Shown here piece by piece: positions 33,911 to 43,195 of a stretch of DNA of 64,000 nucleotides. Each line of letters opens with the position of its first letter. Within the stretch, counting starts at the first letter, position 1. The translations under genes and the position numbers were made by a program. The notes below the pieces were generated by a model. The model did not search any database, was not told the DNA's origin, and was given only the letters and a program-made list of their open reading frames with translations. Source of the stretch: Candidatus Ruthenibacterium merdavium (GTDB lineage Bacteria; Bacillota; Clostridia; Oscillospirales; Ruminococcaceae); NCBI GenBank assembly GCA_019119935.1, contig DWWA01000020.1:62001-126000 (forward strand), read 5' to 3'.

Positions 33911-34525
33911 TCAGCCGCGAATCACAACGCCCAGCAGCTTTGCAAGCTCGCACGCCTGCGCGGGGCTTACCACGGCGCCGCGCAGTTCCGTTCCCTCGAT
34001 GCGCAGACCGTCGATGACACAGGTGTCCAAACGCTGGCCGCTGAGGGCAGTTTTGGCAAAATCGACCTCTGTCAAATCACATTCCGTTACAGTCCAGCGG
34101 CTTTTCGGCTTTAATCCATCCAAAAAAGCCTGCTGCAAGCTGCACCCTTGAAATGAAACACGCTTCAAAAGCGCCTGCGACCATGCCGCGGAACGGGCTG
34201 CACAAGCTTCAAACTGTACCTCCTCCAAACAAGCGTTTGCAAAGGTGCTTCCATTTAATCGGCACGAAGCCCAGCGGCACCGCCGAAAAAAGGCGTCCTG
34301 CCAGTCTGCCATCAGAAAGGTACAGTGTTCAAACACACAGTCGATCCACTCCGACTTTTGCGCTGAAAGTGCGTCAAACACACAGCGGCGAAACACGCAG
34401 CGCTCAAAGCGCAGCGCGCCCATGTCCCCGGGAATCGTTTCGTTTTCCCAGATACATTCTTCTAAAACCTGCCCGTTTTTTGCGCACTCCAGCGCTTTTA
34501 AAATTTCCTCGCCCACATCATGCAT
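33911..34525 (-). CDS. Pentapeptide-repeat-like protein
   Basis: About 204 residues from ATG 34525 (GGGTG upstream). The earlier in-frame ATG at 34573 directly follows a terminator T-run and is less likely. Successive short repeats such as FERCVFRRCVFDALSAQKSE, DCVFEHCTF and FFRRCRWASCRL show the A(D/N)LxX/CxF periodicity of a pentapeptide beta-helix, with many Cys. The biochemical role is unknown; some relatives protect DNA gyrase. It sits 47 bp upstream of rimM. Confidence 0.72.
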   Translation of the reverse strand: MHDVGEEILKALECAKNGQVLEECIWENETIPGDMGALRFERCVFRRCVFDALSAQKSEWIDCVFEHCTFLMADWQDAFFRRCRWASCRLNGSTFANACLEEVQFEACAARSAAWSQALLKRVSFQGCSLQQAFLDGLKPKSRWTVTECDLTEVDFAKTALSGQRLDTCVIDGLRIEGTELRGAVVSPAQACELAKLLGVVIRG

Positions 34526-34573
34526 TGCTTTCACCCGACCGGCCGCATCAGCGGCGCTTTTGTGTTTTCCCAT

Positions 34574-34606
34574 AAAAAAGCGGGCCGATGACGCCACCGG
34601 CCCGCT
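34574..34606 (-). terminator. Terminator after the 45-residue ORF
   Basis: AGCGGGCCG (34579-34587) pairs with CGGCCCGCT (34598-34606). On the minus strand TTTTTT follows. It ends the ppa transcript. Confidence 0.88.
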
Positions 34607-34614
34607 GGAATGTT

Positions 34615-34752
34615 TCAGCGAATGTGCGGACGAACATTCCGCTTTGCAAAAACCAAGCCCAATGCGCTGAACACAATGGCGGTAATGGAAATTGCAGCGC
34701 CGCAGGCGCCCAAAATAAAGCCAACCAGACCGAATACACTACCTTTTTTCAT
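34615..34752 (-). CDS. 45-residue hydrophobic membrane protein
   Basis: A short gene: ATG 34752, stop TGA 34615-34617. It starts MKKGSVFGLVGFILGACGAA and ends AKRNVRPHIR, with one or two hydrophobic segments between. AAGGAGGG lies 7 nt before the ATG and a strong terminator lies 8 nt after the stop. It lies 18 bp downstream of ppa, so it is probably co-transcribed. No family recognised. Confidence 0.75.
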   Translation of the reverse strand: MKKGSVFGLVGFILGACGAAISITAIVFSALGLVFAKRNVRPHIR

Positions 34753-34770
34753 AATAAAACCCTCCTTGCC

Positions 34771-35304
34771 TCAGCGGCAGAATTTCTCAATATAAGCATC
34801 GCGGCACTTTTGGATGATTTCTTTTGCCTTTTCCGGGCCCTGCTCTTCATCCACCACAGTGTCCTTGCCTTCCAGGTTTTTATAAACGCTGAAGAAATGG
34901 CGCATTTCGCTGAAAATATGCGCCGGCAGCTGCTCGATGTCGGTGTAGTTGTTGTAAACAGGGTCATTAAACGGAATTGCAATAATTTTCTCGTCCAGCT
35001 TGCCCTGGTCGCACATCGTAATCACACCGATGGGATAGCAGCGCACAAGGCTCATCGGCATAATGGTTTCACTGCTCAGCACCAGAACGTCGAGGGGGTC
35101 ACCATCGTCGGCATAAGTGCGGGGAATGAGTCCGTAGTTTGCCGGGTAGTGCGTGGATGTGTACAGAATGCGGTCCAAAATGATATGGCCCGTTTCCTTG
35201 TCCAGCTCATACTTTTTCTTCGAACCTTTTTCAATCTCGATCACTGCGATAAAATCCTGCGGATTGATGCGCGCAGGGCTGATATCGTGCCAAATGTTTG
35301 CCAT
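34771..35304 (-). CDS. ppa: Inorganic pyrophosphatase, family I
   Basis: 177 residues from ATG 35304 (AAAGGAGAGG upstream). Active-site residues lie in EIEKGSKKKYELDKETG, the signature DDGDPLDVLVL with three metal-binding Asp, and YKNLEGKDTVV. It hydrolyses pyrophosphate from biosynthesis. Many Clostridia instead use membrane or family II enzymes, so a soluble family I enzyme is a mild taxonomic hint. Confidence 0.95.
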   Translation of the reverse strand: MANIWHDISPARINPQDFIAVIEIEKGSKKKYELDKETGHIILDRILYTSTHYPANYGLIPRTYADDGDPLDVLVLSSETIMPMSLVRCYPIGVITMCDQGKLDEKIIAIPFNDPVYNNYTDIEQLPAHIFSEMRHFFSVYKNLEGKDTVVDEEQGPEKAKEIIQKCRDAYIEKFCR

Positions 35305-35371
35305 ATAAAACCCTCTCCTTTTTCGCGGGCTTTCCCGAAACCGGAAATGCCCCAAATCCCTATACGGTCTT

Positions 35372-36223
35372 TTATGCTTCTTTTTGTATCATACCATTCT
35401 TTTCTGCGCTCGGCAAGTCTTTGATGCTTTTTGAAATAAAACCGTTTGCGCTCGGCATAAAAATTCTGCCGATGCCCGCTTTGCGCGCTTGCTCCAGCGC
35501 GTGTGAAAGCCCAAAGCACAGCCCCTGCGCGTCATGTGCGTCGGCGTTGAGCGTCACTTTCCCGTCAAGGCGCGCCAATTCTTCCAGCAAAAACGGTGCC
35601 GGATAAAACGTTTCCCGATAACCGCGGTATACCCCGCCCGTATTCATTTCAATGATGCATCCGCTTTCTATGCAGACGTGCAGTGCATGCAAAGCCGCCT
35701 TGCGGTAATCGGGGCTGTTCTCGTCAAAAAAACGCCCGCTTGCGTTATTTTTGACAATCAAATCAAAATGCCCCACGACATCAGGAGAAAAACGCCGGAC
35801 GTTTTCCTCCAAAAGCGCATAGTACGCCCGCACCATGGCGATGCCGTCGCCGTCAAATTCATCAAGACATGCCTGCAGCTCTTTTTCGCCCCAATCCACC
35901 GGATGAAGCTTTCCCGTTTTCGGCCCTTTGATGTAATGCACCGATCCGATGAGATAATCGAACGCCGCACGGTTTTCCACCGGGCGGAAAAAATCCTGTT
36001 CAATGCCCAAAAGGATATCGAGCCGTCCTTTGCGCTCACTTTTCAATCGAAGAATCTCCTCCACATAGGCGCGCTCGTTCAAGTTTCCGCAAAACGGGTC
36101 GCTGTGGCTGGAAAAGCCGAAGGCGGTAAAACCCGCCGCTTCGGCCGCATCGGCCATTTGCACGGCGGTCAGCTTTCCGTCACAATGGGTGCAGTGGTTG
36201 TGTGTTGTTCCCGTCAGCCACAT
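35372..36223 (-). CDS. Histidinol-phosphatase-like PHP phosphoesterase
   Basis: 283 residues. PHP motifs are THNHCTHCDGKLT (N-terminal metal His), FSSHSDPF, GIEQDFF, DYLIGSVHYI, DVVGHFDLI and TLNADAHDAQGLC. This is the HisK/HisJ arrangement, so dephosphorylation of histidinol phosphate is the likely role. No his operon is nearby, so another phosphoester substrate is possible. It is 10 bp downstream of pepT. Confidence 0.85.
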   Translation of the reverse strand: MWLTGTTHNHCTHCDGKLTAVQMADAAEAAGFTAFGFSSHSDPFCGNLNERAYVEEILRLKSERKGRLDILLGIEQDFFRPVENRAAFDYLIGSVHYIKGPKTGKLHPVDWGEKELQACLDEFDGDGIAMVRAYYALLEENVRRFSPDVVGHFDLIVKNNASGRFFDENSPDYRKAALHALHVCIESGCIIEMNTGGVYRGYRETFYPAPFLLEELARLDGKVTLNADAHDAQGLCFGLSHALEQARKAGIGRIFMPSANGFISKSIKDLPSAEKNGMIQKEA

Positions 36224-36233
36224 ATTCCGTTCC

Positions 36234-37457
36234 TCACTGCTGCTCCGAGTACAAACGCACCAGCTCGCACATCATATCCACCGCAGCATTCATGCTTTCG
36301 ACGCTGATGCACTCATAAGGCCCGTGGAAATTATGGCCGCCTGTGCCGAGATTGGGGCACGGCACACCCATAAACGACAGATGCGCACCGTCCGTACCGC
36401 CGCGGATGGGCGACACCACCGGGGCAATTCCCACCGCTTCGCACGCCTTTTTCGCATTTTCAATCAGGTGTATGCAGGGACGGATTTTTTCCTCCATGTT
36501 GTAATAGCTGTCTTTCACCGAGAGGCGCACCTTCGCGGTGGGGTACTTTGCCTGCATGGTTTCGCTGATGCGGCACAAAAGTGCCTTGCGCTCAGCGAAG
36601 CGCTCGGCATCATGGTCGCGCACAATCACGCTCAGCTTGGCGTGTGCGCAGTCGCCGCTGATTTCTTCAGCAAAGAAAAATCCCTCATAGCCTTCCGTTT
36701 TTTCCGGCGTTTCTTCAGGCGGCAAAAGCGAAACAATTTCGCAGGCAATCGCCGCCGCGTTCACCATGATGCCTTTTGCACTGCCCGGATGGACGGAAAC
36801 ACCCGTGATGTCAAACACCGCGCCCGCTGCGTTGAAGTTTTCGTATTCAATACCGCCCACTTCGTCGCCGTCCATGGTGTAAGCAAAGTCCGCGCCGAAC
36901 GCCTTTAGGTCAAAGTGAGTCGTGCCGCTTCCTACCTCTTCATCAGGTGTGAACGCCACGCAGATTCTGCCGTGCGGCACATCGCCCGCAGCAAGGCGCT
37001 CACACAGCGCCATAATTTCGGCAACGCCCGCTTTGTCGTCGGCGCCGAGCAGCGTGGAGCCGTCAGCAGTAATCAGCGTGCGGCCTTTCAGACCCTTCAA
37101 AAACGGGAATGCCTGCGTTTCAATCACGCAGTTTCCCTTGGGCAGAACGATATCACCGCCGTCATAGTTTTCGTGCACAATGGGCTGTACATTCTCGCCG
37201 CTGAAGCACGGTGCAGTATCCACATGCGCCACAAAGCCCAGCGCAGGCGCGTCTTCACGGCCCGGTGTTGCCTCCAAGTGCGCATACACATAGCCCGTGT
37301 CGCTCAAAAAAGCATCCTGCAAGCCGATTTCTTTCAGCTGACGCACCAAAAGGCGCGACAAATCCAGCTCCCGCGCCGCGCTGGGCGACGTCTGTGAAGC
37401 TTCATCCGATGTTGTGTGAATTTTGACATACTCTAAAAAACGTTCCTGTACGGTCAT
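36234..37457 (-). CDS. pepT: Peptidase T (tripeptide aminopeptidase)
   Basis: 407 residues from ATG 37457 (AAGGGGGAG upstream). M20 dizinc peptidase: LGFVAHVDTAP (metal His and catalytic Asp), TADGSTLLGADDKAGVAEIM, AFTPDEEVGSGTTHFD and PIRGGTDGAHLSFMGVPCPN, with GTGGHNFHGPYE near the end. It releases N-terminal residues from tripeptides. Length is typical for PepT. Confidence 0.96.
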   Translation of the reverse strand: MTVQERFLEYVKIHTTSDEASQTSPSAARELDLSRLLVRQLKEIGLQDAFLSDTGYVYAHLEATPGREDAPALGFVAHVDTAPCFSGENVQPIVHENYDGGDIVLPKGNCVIETQAFPFLKGLKGRTLITADGSTLLGADDKAGVAEIMALCERLAAGDVPHGRICVAFTPDEEVGSGTTHFDLKAFGADFAYTMDGDEVGGIEYENFNAAGAVFDITGVSVHPGSAKGIMVNAAAIACEIVSLLPPEETPEKTEGYEGFFFAEEISGDCAHAKLSVIVRDHDAERFAERKALLCRISETMQAKYPTAKVRLSVKDSYYNMEEKIRPCIHLIENAKKACEAVGIAPVVSPIRGGTDGAHLSFMGVPCPNLGTGGHNFHGPYECISVESMNAAVDMMCELVRLYSEQQ

Positions 37458-37704
37458 GTTAAACTCCCCCTTGTCTGGGTAAAATAAGAGGCAGCGCCGC
37501 ACGATTCTGTGCACCTAAAAAAGTGCCGCATGCGTCCGGCCCCGTTGCTTTCCCGCCCCTATTATAGACCCCGTGCTCCCCGAACGTCAACCTCTCCGCG
37601 CGCAAACATTTTTTGCTTTTTGCTGTTTTTCAAACGATTGGCCAAAGCGTGCCGGCCCCCGGGCGGTGCGCCGGATTTGCTCTATAAAATTTACTTTTAA
37701 AAAA

Positions 37705-37733
37705 TTCCCTTTTGCCGCGAAATATGATATAAT
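37705..37733 (+). promoter_or_regulatory. Promoter of the capsule operon
   Basis: A perfect TATAAT (37728-37733) with a weak TTCCCT (37705-37710) 17 bp upstream, 37 bp before the capE-type ATG. The 312-bp stretch 37458-37769 shows no gene; its right half is A/T-rich. Confidence 0.6.
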
Positions 37734-37769
37734 GAAACGAATTGTAACATTTGATTATGGAGGCGCGAT

Positions 37770-38816
37770 ATGAAAACAGGCGTATTTAAAGATAAAACAC
37801 TGCTGATTACAGGCGGCACCGGCAGCTTCGGCAACGCTGTGCTGCGCCACTTCTTGGAAAGTGAAATCGGCGAAATCCGCATTTTTTCACGCGATGAAAA
37901 AAAGCAGGACGACATGCGTCACGATTACCAGCAAATGTTTCCGGAGCTTTCCTCCAAACTGAGATTTTACATTGGCGACGCACGCGAACCCGCCAGTTTA
38001 AAAAGCGTGGTGCGCGGCGTTGATTACATTTTTCATGCAGCTGCACTCAAGCAGGTGCCCAGCTGTGAGTTTTTCCCGATGGAAGCTGTGCGCACCAATA
38101 TCATCGGCACCGACAACCTGCTGACCGCCGCCATTGACGCGGGCGTCAAGCGCGTTGTCTGCCTTTCCACGGACAAGGCCGCTTACCCGATTAACGCCAT
38201 GGGCATGTCCAAAGCCATGATGGAAAAGGTCATCGGCGCAAAAGCACGCACTGTGCGCGCCGAAGAAACCACCATCTGCTGCACCCGCTACGGAAACGTG
38301 ATGGCAAGCCGCGGCAGCGTCATTCCCCTGTTCATTGAGCAGATTAAGGCAGGAAAGCCCATCACAATTACCGACCCCGCGATGACACGCTTTTTAATGA
38401 GCCTTGATGAAGCAGTCGACCTCGTGGGCTTCGCCTTTGAGCACGCTAACCCCGGCGATTTGTTCGTACAGAAGGCCCCTGCATCCACCATCGGCGATTT
38501 AGCCAAAGCCGTTCAGCAGATTTTCGGCGACACCGGCACGCGCATCATCGGCACGCGCCACGGCGAAAAACTGTATGAAACACTTCTCACCCGTGAAGAG
38601 CGCGTGCGCAGTGAGGACATGGGTGATTATTACCGCGTTTGCGCTGACGGCCGCGACTTAAACTATGACAAATACTTTGTCAACGGCAAGGTGCATACAC
38701 AGGCTGACGAAGAATATACCAGCCATAATACTACCAGACTGACCGTAGACGAGGTGGTACAGCGTCTGCTGACTCTTGATTATGTCAAAAAGGAGCTGGA
38801 AGAGCGTGGAAAATAA
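37770..38816 (+). CDS. UDP-GlcNAc 4,6-dehydratase/5-epimerase, CapE/FnlA/WbjB type
   Basis: 348 residues, extended SDR. Rossmann motif TLLITGGTGSFGNAVLRHFL, then SRDEKKQDDMRHDY, HAAALKQVPSCEFFPMEAVR and STDKAAYPINAMGMSKAMME (catalytic Met/Lys, as in inverting dehydratases). First step from UDP-GlcNAc to UDP-N-acetyl-L-fucosamine. TGGAGG precedes the ATG. It overlaps the next gene by 11 bp; the following two genes are the next two steps. Confidence 0.93.
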   Translation: MKTGVFKDKTLLITGGTGSFGNAVLRHFLESEIGEIRIFSRDEKKQDDMRHDYQQMFPELSSKLRFYIGDAREPASLKSVVRGVDYIFHAAALKQVPSCEFFPMEAVRTNIIGTDNLLTAAIDAGVKRVVCLSTDKAAYPINAMGMSKAMMEKVIGAKARTVRAEETTICCTRYGNVMASRGSVIPLFIEQIKAGKPITITDPAMTRFLMSLDEAVDLVGFAFEHANPGDLFVQKAPASTIGDLAKAVQQIFGDTGTRIIGTRHGEKLYETLLTREERVRSEDMGDYYRVCADGRDLNYDKYFVNGKVHTQADEEYTSHNTTRLTVDEVVQRLLTLDYVKKELEERGK

Positions 38817-39942
38817 AGACCTTTGTATTTTGATTACCGGCGCGGGCGGCTTTATCGGCAAAAACCTGACAGCCGCGCTGCGCACCAAAGGCTATCACGA
38901 TATTTTATGCTTTGACCTTGACACGCCGCGCGAGCTGCTGGCAGAGTATGCTGCGCGCGCCCAGTTTGTGTTTCATTTGGCGGGCATCAACCGCCCGAAA
39001 GACCCCAGCGAATTCTACGCCGGAAACCGCGGCTTCACCGAGGAGCTTTTGCACCTTTTGGCAAAGGCAGAAAACCGCGCGCCTGTTTTGGTGACAAGCT
39101 CCATTCAGGCGGCGCTGGACAACGACTACGGCATTTCCAAACGCGAAGCGGAAGCGCTTGTGTTCGAACACGAGCGCGCCACCGGCGCGCCCGCGCTGGT
39201 GTACCGCCTGCCGGGCGTATTCGGCAAATGGTGCCATCCTTCGTACAACAGCGTCGTGGCAACGTTCTGTCACAACATTGCCCACGGTCTGCCCATCGAA
39301 GTGCGCGACCGGGCCTATGCGTTTGACCTCGTGTACATTGACGACGTGGCGGAAAGCTTCATTGCCGCCATGGAAGGACGCGCCGTGCGCGACTGCTCCA
39401 TTCCCGGCTTTTGTCACTTAGCCTGTGACGTTCACAATGTAACGCTGGGCTTTTTGGCAGACACCATCCGCAGCTTTGCCGCCTCGCGCGAAACGCTCGA
39501 CGTGCCCGACCAAAGCAACCCCGTTGTGAAAAAGCTGTATGCCACTTACCTGTCCTACCTGCCGACAAACAGCTTTTCTTATCCGCTCAACATGCACTGC
39601 GACGAGCGCGGAAGCTTTACGGAATTTCTGCGCACGCAGCAGCACGGGCAGGTGAGCGTGAATATTGCAAAGCCCGGCATCGTGAAGGGCAACCACTGGC
39701 ACCACACCAAAAACGAAAAGTTCCTTGTCGTGCAGGGCGAGGCCGTGATTCGCTTCCGCCGCTTGAACACACAGGAGATTTTCGAGTATCACGTCAGCGG
39801 CGAAAAGCTGGAGGTTGTGGATATTCCCACCGGCTACACACACAATATTGAGAATGTCGGCACAAGCGACCTTGTCACAGTGATGTGGGCAAACGAACCG
39901 TTTGACCCCGAACACCCCGACACCTTCTTTGAAAAAGTATAA
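38806..39942 (+). CDS. CapF/FnlB/WbjC-type reductase with cupin domain
   Basis: 378 residues from GTG 38806 (AAGGAG 10 nt upstream). An N-terminal SDR domain (ILITGAGGFIGKNL, FHLAGINRP) is followed by a C-terminal cupin (HWHHTKNEKFLVVQGEAVIR, PTGYTHNIENVG). This two-domain build is diagnostic of CapF-type enzymes, which epimerise and reduce the CapE product to UDP-N-acetyl-6-deoxy-L-talosamine. Confidence 0.93.
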   Translation: MENKDLCILITGAGGFIGKNLTAALRTKGYHDILCFDLDTPRELLAEYAARAQFVFHLAGINRPKDPSEFYAGNRGFTEELLHLLAKAENRAPVLVTSSIQAALDNDYGISKREAEALVFEHERATGAPALVYRLPGVFGKWCHPSYNSVVATFCHNIAHGLPIEVRDRAYAFDLVYIDDVAESFIAAMEGRAVRDCSIPGFCHLACDVHNVTLGFLADTIRSFAASRETLDVPDQSNPVVKKLYATYLSYLPTNSFSYPLNMHCDERGSFTEFLRTQQHGQVSVNIAKPGIVKGNHWHHTKNEKFLVVQGEAVIRFRRLNTQEIFEYHVSGEKLEVVDIPTGYTHNIENVGTSDLVTVMWANEPFDPEHPDTFFEKV

Positions 39943-39959
39943 TAAGGAGTTCGTCCGCC

Positions 39960-41099
39960 ATGCAGAAATTAAAGCTGATGACCATTATCGGCACACGCCC
40001 TGAAATCATCCGGCTGTCGCAGGTGATTAAAAAGTGCGACCGCTATTTTGACCAGATTCTCGTTCACACGGGGCAAAATTACGACTATACCCTCAATCAG
40101 ATTTTCTTTGATGATTTGGGCCTTCGCGCGCCGGATTTTTACTTGGAAGCCGTCGGCGAGCACTTAGGTGAAACCATCGGCAATATCATTGCCAAAAGCT
40201 ACGCGCTGATGTGCGAGCAAAAGCCGGACGCCCTGCTCATTTTGGGCGATACCAACAGCTGTCTTTCCGCCATTGCCGCCAAACGACTGCACATTCCCAT
40301 TTTCCACATGGAAGCGGGCAATCGCTGTTTCGACGAATGTCTGCCGGAGGAAACAAACCGCCGCATTGTCGACCACATTGCGGATGTCAATCTGTGCTAT
40401 TCGGAACATGCGCGCCGCTATTTGAACGCCGAGGGCACGGCACGCGAGCGCACCTATGTGACAGGAAGCCCGATGGCGGAAGTGCTGCGCGCCAATTTGC
40501 AGCAGATCCGCGCGAGCGACGTACTTTCTCGCTTGGACCTGAAAAAAGGCGGCTACATGCTGCTTTCGGCACATCGAGAGGAAAATATTGACACGGAAGA
40601 AAATTTCACCAGCCTTTTCACCTCCATCAATCACTTGGCGCAGACGTACGACATGCCCATTTTGTATTCGTGCCACCCGCGCAGCCGCAAATTTTTGCAG
40701 CAGCGCGGCTTTGTGCTGAACGAGCGCGTCCGCCTGCATGAGCCGCTTGGGTTCCACGACTACAACCATCTGCAAATGAATGCGTTTTGCGTTGTGAGCG
40801 ATTCCGGCACACTGCCCGAAGAATCCAGCTTCTTCACCAGCATCGGCTGTCCGTTCCCTGCCGTGTGCATTCGCACTTCCACCGAACGGCCCGAAGCGCT
40901 TGACAAAGGCTGCTTCGTTCTGGCGGGTATTCGTGAAGGCGGCGTAGAACAGGCGGTTGCCACAGCCGTTGCCATGAATGAAAACGGCGATTACGGCATT
41001 CCTGTGCCGGACTACGGCGAGGACGTTTCCACCAAAGTGGTGAAGCTGATTCAAAGCTATGTCGGCGTTGTCAACCAAATGGTATGGCGCAAACATTAA
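39960..41099 (+). CDS. UDP-N-acetyl-L-fucosamine synthase (CapG/FnlC/WbjD type 2-epimerase)
   Basis: 379 residues, non-hydrolysing UDP-HexNAc 2-epimerase fold: TIIGTRPEIIRLSQ, VHTGQNYDYTLNQIFF, LILGDTNSCLSAIAAKR, FHMEAGNRCFDECLPEETNR, SAHREENIDTEENF and VSDSGTLPEESSFF. The preceding CapE and CapF types argue that it makes UDP-L-FucNAc rather than UDP-ManNAc. RBS AAGGAG precedes it. Confidence 0.93.
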   Translation: MQKLKLMTIIGTRPEIIRLSQVIKKCDRYFDQILVHTGQNYDYTLNQIFFDDLGLRAPDFYLEAVGEHLGETIGNIIAKSYALMCEQKPDALLILGDTNSCLSAIAAKRLHIPIFHMEAGNRCFDECLPEETNRRIVDHIADVNLCYSEHARRYLNAEGTARERTYVTGSPMAEVLRANLQQIRASDVLSRLDLKKGGYMLLSAHREENIDTEENFTSLFTSINHLAQTYDMPILYSCHPRSRKFLQQRGFVLNERVRLHEPLGFHDYNHLQMNAFCVVSDSGTLPEESSFFTSIGCPFPAVCIRTSTERPEALDKGCFVLAGIREGGVEQAVATAVAMNENGDYGIPVPDYGEDVSTKVVKLIQSYVGVVNQMVWRKH

Positions 41100-41107
41100 A
41101 GAGGGCT

Positions 41108-42322
41108 ATGGAAAAGAAAAAACGAATTTTGGTTGTCAGCCAGCATTACTACCCGGAGAATTTCCGCATTACCGACTTGTGCGAAGGCTTTGTGCAGGAC
41201 GGCTTTGAGGTAGACGTTTTGTGCGGCCTGCCGAACTACCCCCACGGCGAATGGTTTGAGGGCTATTCGCAAAACGGCCCCATGAGGGAAACGCACGGCG
41301 GCGTTGAAATTTTTCGCACACGGGAAATCCGTCGAAAAAACAACACGTCCCTGCGCATCTTTTTGAATTATGTTTCTTATCCGTTCACCGCGGTTTTCCG
41401 GCTGTTTTCTTTGCGCCGCCGTCATTATGACGCGGTGTTCTGCTACGAAACCAGCCCGGTGTTAATGCTTTTTCCGGCCATCGTCTGCGCCGCTTTGCGC
41501 CGCATTCCTCTGACGTGCTATGTTCTGGATTTATGGCCGGAAAACCTGTACTCGGTACTTCCCATTCAAAATAAATTCCTGCGCGCCGTGGCGAAAAGCG
41601 TTTCCCACTGGCATTACCGCCGCTGTGACCAGCTTGTCGCGATGTCTGATGCGCTGGGCGAAAAGCTGCGCACGATTTCTCCGCGCAGTACGGTGCATGT
41701 CATTCCCCAATACTGCGAAGATTTTTACGCTGAGGACGTGACCGATGCGGCGCTTTGTGCCCGTTTTTCGGACAAGTTCTGCGTGCTGTTTGCCGGCAAC
41801 ATCAGCCCGGCGCAGAACCTCGATCTTTTGGTGGAGTGTGCTGTTCGTCTGCGCGATGCAGGCCGAAACGATATTCACTTTATCATTGTGGGCGACGGCA
41901 TGAGCCGCGTGTCGTTAGAGGAACGCGTCGAAAAAGAAGGCGTTTCTTCGCTGTTCTCCTTTGAAGGTCAAAAGCCCGCTGCGGACATCCCTTGCTACAC
42001 CGGCTTTGCAGGCGCGCTGTTTGCGGCGCTCAATGCCAGCGACGATTTGGGCCTTACCGTTCCCGCGAAAATCACCAGTTATCTAGCCGCGGGCAAGCCC
42101 TGCCTTGTCAGCATGGACGGCGAACCGGCCCGCGTCATCCGCGAAGCCTCCTGCGGGCTTGTTTCCCCCGCCGGGGATGTGCAGGCGCTTTATGAAAACC
42201 TGCTGAAGCTGGCCGATGCTTCGCCCGAGCAGCGGCAAACCATGGGCGAAAACGCCCGCCGATGCTACCGGGAAAATTTCAGCCGCAGCATGTTGTTAAA
42301 GAAAATGGAAGCGCTTTTTTAA
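41108..42322 (+). CDS. GT4 glycosyltransferase, WbuB (L-fucosamine transferase)-like
   Basis: 404 residues from ATG 41108 (AAAGAGGG). A GT-B fold with N-terminal SQHYYPENFRITDLCEGFV and VLCGLPNYPHGEWFEGY, both typical of WbuB, plus YVLDLWPENLYSVLPI. The C-domain has FAGNISPAQNLDLLVE, FEGQKPAADIP and AKITSYLAAGKPCLVSMDGE. It probably transfers L-FucNAc made by the three preceding enzymes. The start overlaps nothing; the capG stop is 8 bp before. Confidence 0.88.
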   Translation: MEKKKRILVVSQHYYPENFRITDLCEGFVQDGFEVDVLCGLPNYPHGEWFEGYSQNGPMRETHGGVEIFRTREIRRKNNTSLRIFLNYVSYPFTAVFRLFSLRRRHYDAVFCYETSPVLMLFPAIVCAALRRIPLTCYVLDLWPENLYSVLPIQNKFLRAVAKSVSHWHYRRCDQLVAMSDALGEKLRTISPRSTVHVIPQYCEDFYAEDVTDAALCARFSDKFCVLFAGNISPAQNLDLLVECAVRLRDAGRNDIHFIIVGDGMSRVSLEERVEKEGVSSLFSFEGQKPAADIPCYTGFAGALFAALNASDDLGLTVPAKITSYLAAGKPCLVSMDGEPARVIREASCGLVSPAGDVQALYENLLKLADASPEQRQTMGENARRCYRENFSRSMLLKKMEALF

Positions 42323-42360
42323 GGTTGAAACCGTGAGAGAAACCGTCACTTTGCTTAAAA

Positions 42361-42400
42361 GCGTTTTGTCGCTTTGAAATGCAAAACGCATTTTCTTTTC
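42361..42400 (+). terminator. Terminator-like hairpin after the GT4 gene
   Basis: GCGTTTTG (42361-42368) pairs with CAAAACGC (42382-42389), then ATTTTCTTTTC. It may divide the capsule operon into two expression units. Confidence 0.6.
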
Positions 42401-42475
42401 AGCACTCCATCTTATTCTCTGCACCTCAGGTGCTTATTTCATCCTCTGATTGTCTGAAAAAAGAGAGGTACTTTT

Positions 42476-43195
42476 GTGAAAGTTCTTGTGATTATTCCTT
42501 GCTATAACGAGGAAGAAAATATTGAGCGCGTCGTGTCTGATCTGCGCCGCGCCGCGCCGGATGTCGATTATCTGATTGTAAACGATTGCTCCACCGACCG
42601 CTCTGCGGCAATCTGCCGCGAAAACGAATTTTCGTATCTGTCGCTTCCCATCAACCTCGGAATCGGCGGCGGCGTACAGAGCGGTTATTTATACGCCAAA
42701 GAAAATGACTACGATATCACTGTACAGATGGACGGCGACGGCCAGCACGACCCGGCGTATCTGCAAGCTGTCATTGAGCCTGTGGCACGCGGTGAGCTGG
42801 ATATGTGCATCGGAAGCCGCTTTTTGAAAAAGGAAGGCTTTCAAACCAGCTTTATGCGCAGAATGGGTATTCGTATTCTCAGCGCACTGCTGCGCATTTT
42901 ATGCGGTGTTAAAATTTTGGATGTCACCAGCGGTTTCCGCGCGTGCTCCAAACAGCTGACCGCTCTTTACGCCCAAAACTACGCGCAGGACTACCCGGAA
43001 CCCGAGGCCATTATCACGGCTGTTTTGTCCGGCTACCGCGTCGGAGAAGCCCCGGTACAGATGCGTGAACGCATGGGCGGCGCTTCTTCCATCAACGCGC
43101 TGAAATCGGTGTATTACATGGTGAAGGTTACGATTTCACTGGTTGTGTTTCGCATTACCACCCCAAGAAGAAAGGACGGTGAACGCACATGCTGA
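42476..43195 (+). CDS. GT2 glycosyltransferase, polyprenol-phosphate-sugar synthase-like
   Basis: 239 residues from GTG 42476 (AGAGAGG upstream). A single GT-A domain: VLVIIPCYNEEENIERVV, YLIVNDCSTDRS, NLGIGGGVQSGYLYA and VQMDGDGQHDPAYL (DxD-type). It resembles DPM1/GtrB-like enzymes that load a sugar on polyprenyl phosphate but lacks their C-terminal membrane helices. The adjacent DUF2304 protein may supply membrane anchoring. Confidence 0.87.
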   Translation: MKVLVIIPCYNEEENIERVVSDLRRAAPDVDYLIVNDCSTDRSAAICRENEFSYLSLPINLGIGGGVQSGYLYAKENDYDITVQMDGDGQHDPAYLQAVIEPVARGELDMCIGSRFLKKEGFQTSFMRRMGIRILSALLRILCGVKILDVTSGFRACSKQLTALYAQNYAQDYPEPEAIITAVLSGYRVGEAPVQMRERMGGASSINALKSVYYMVKVTISLVVFRITTPRRKDGERTC

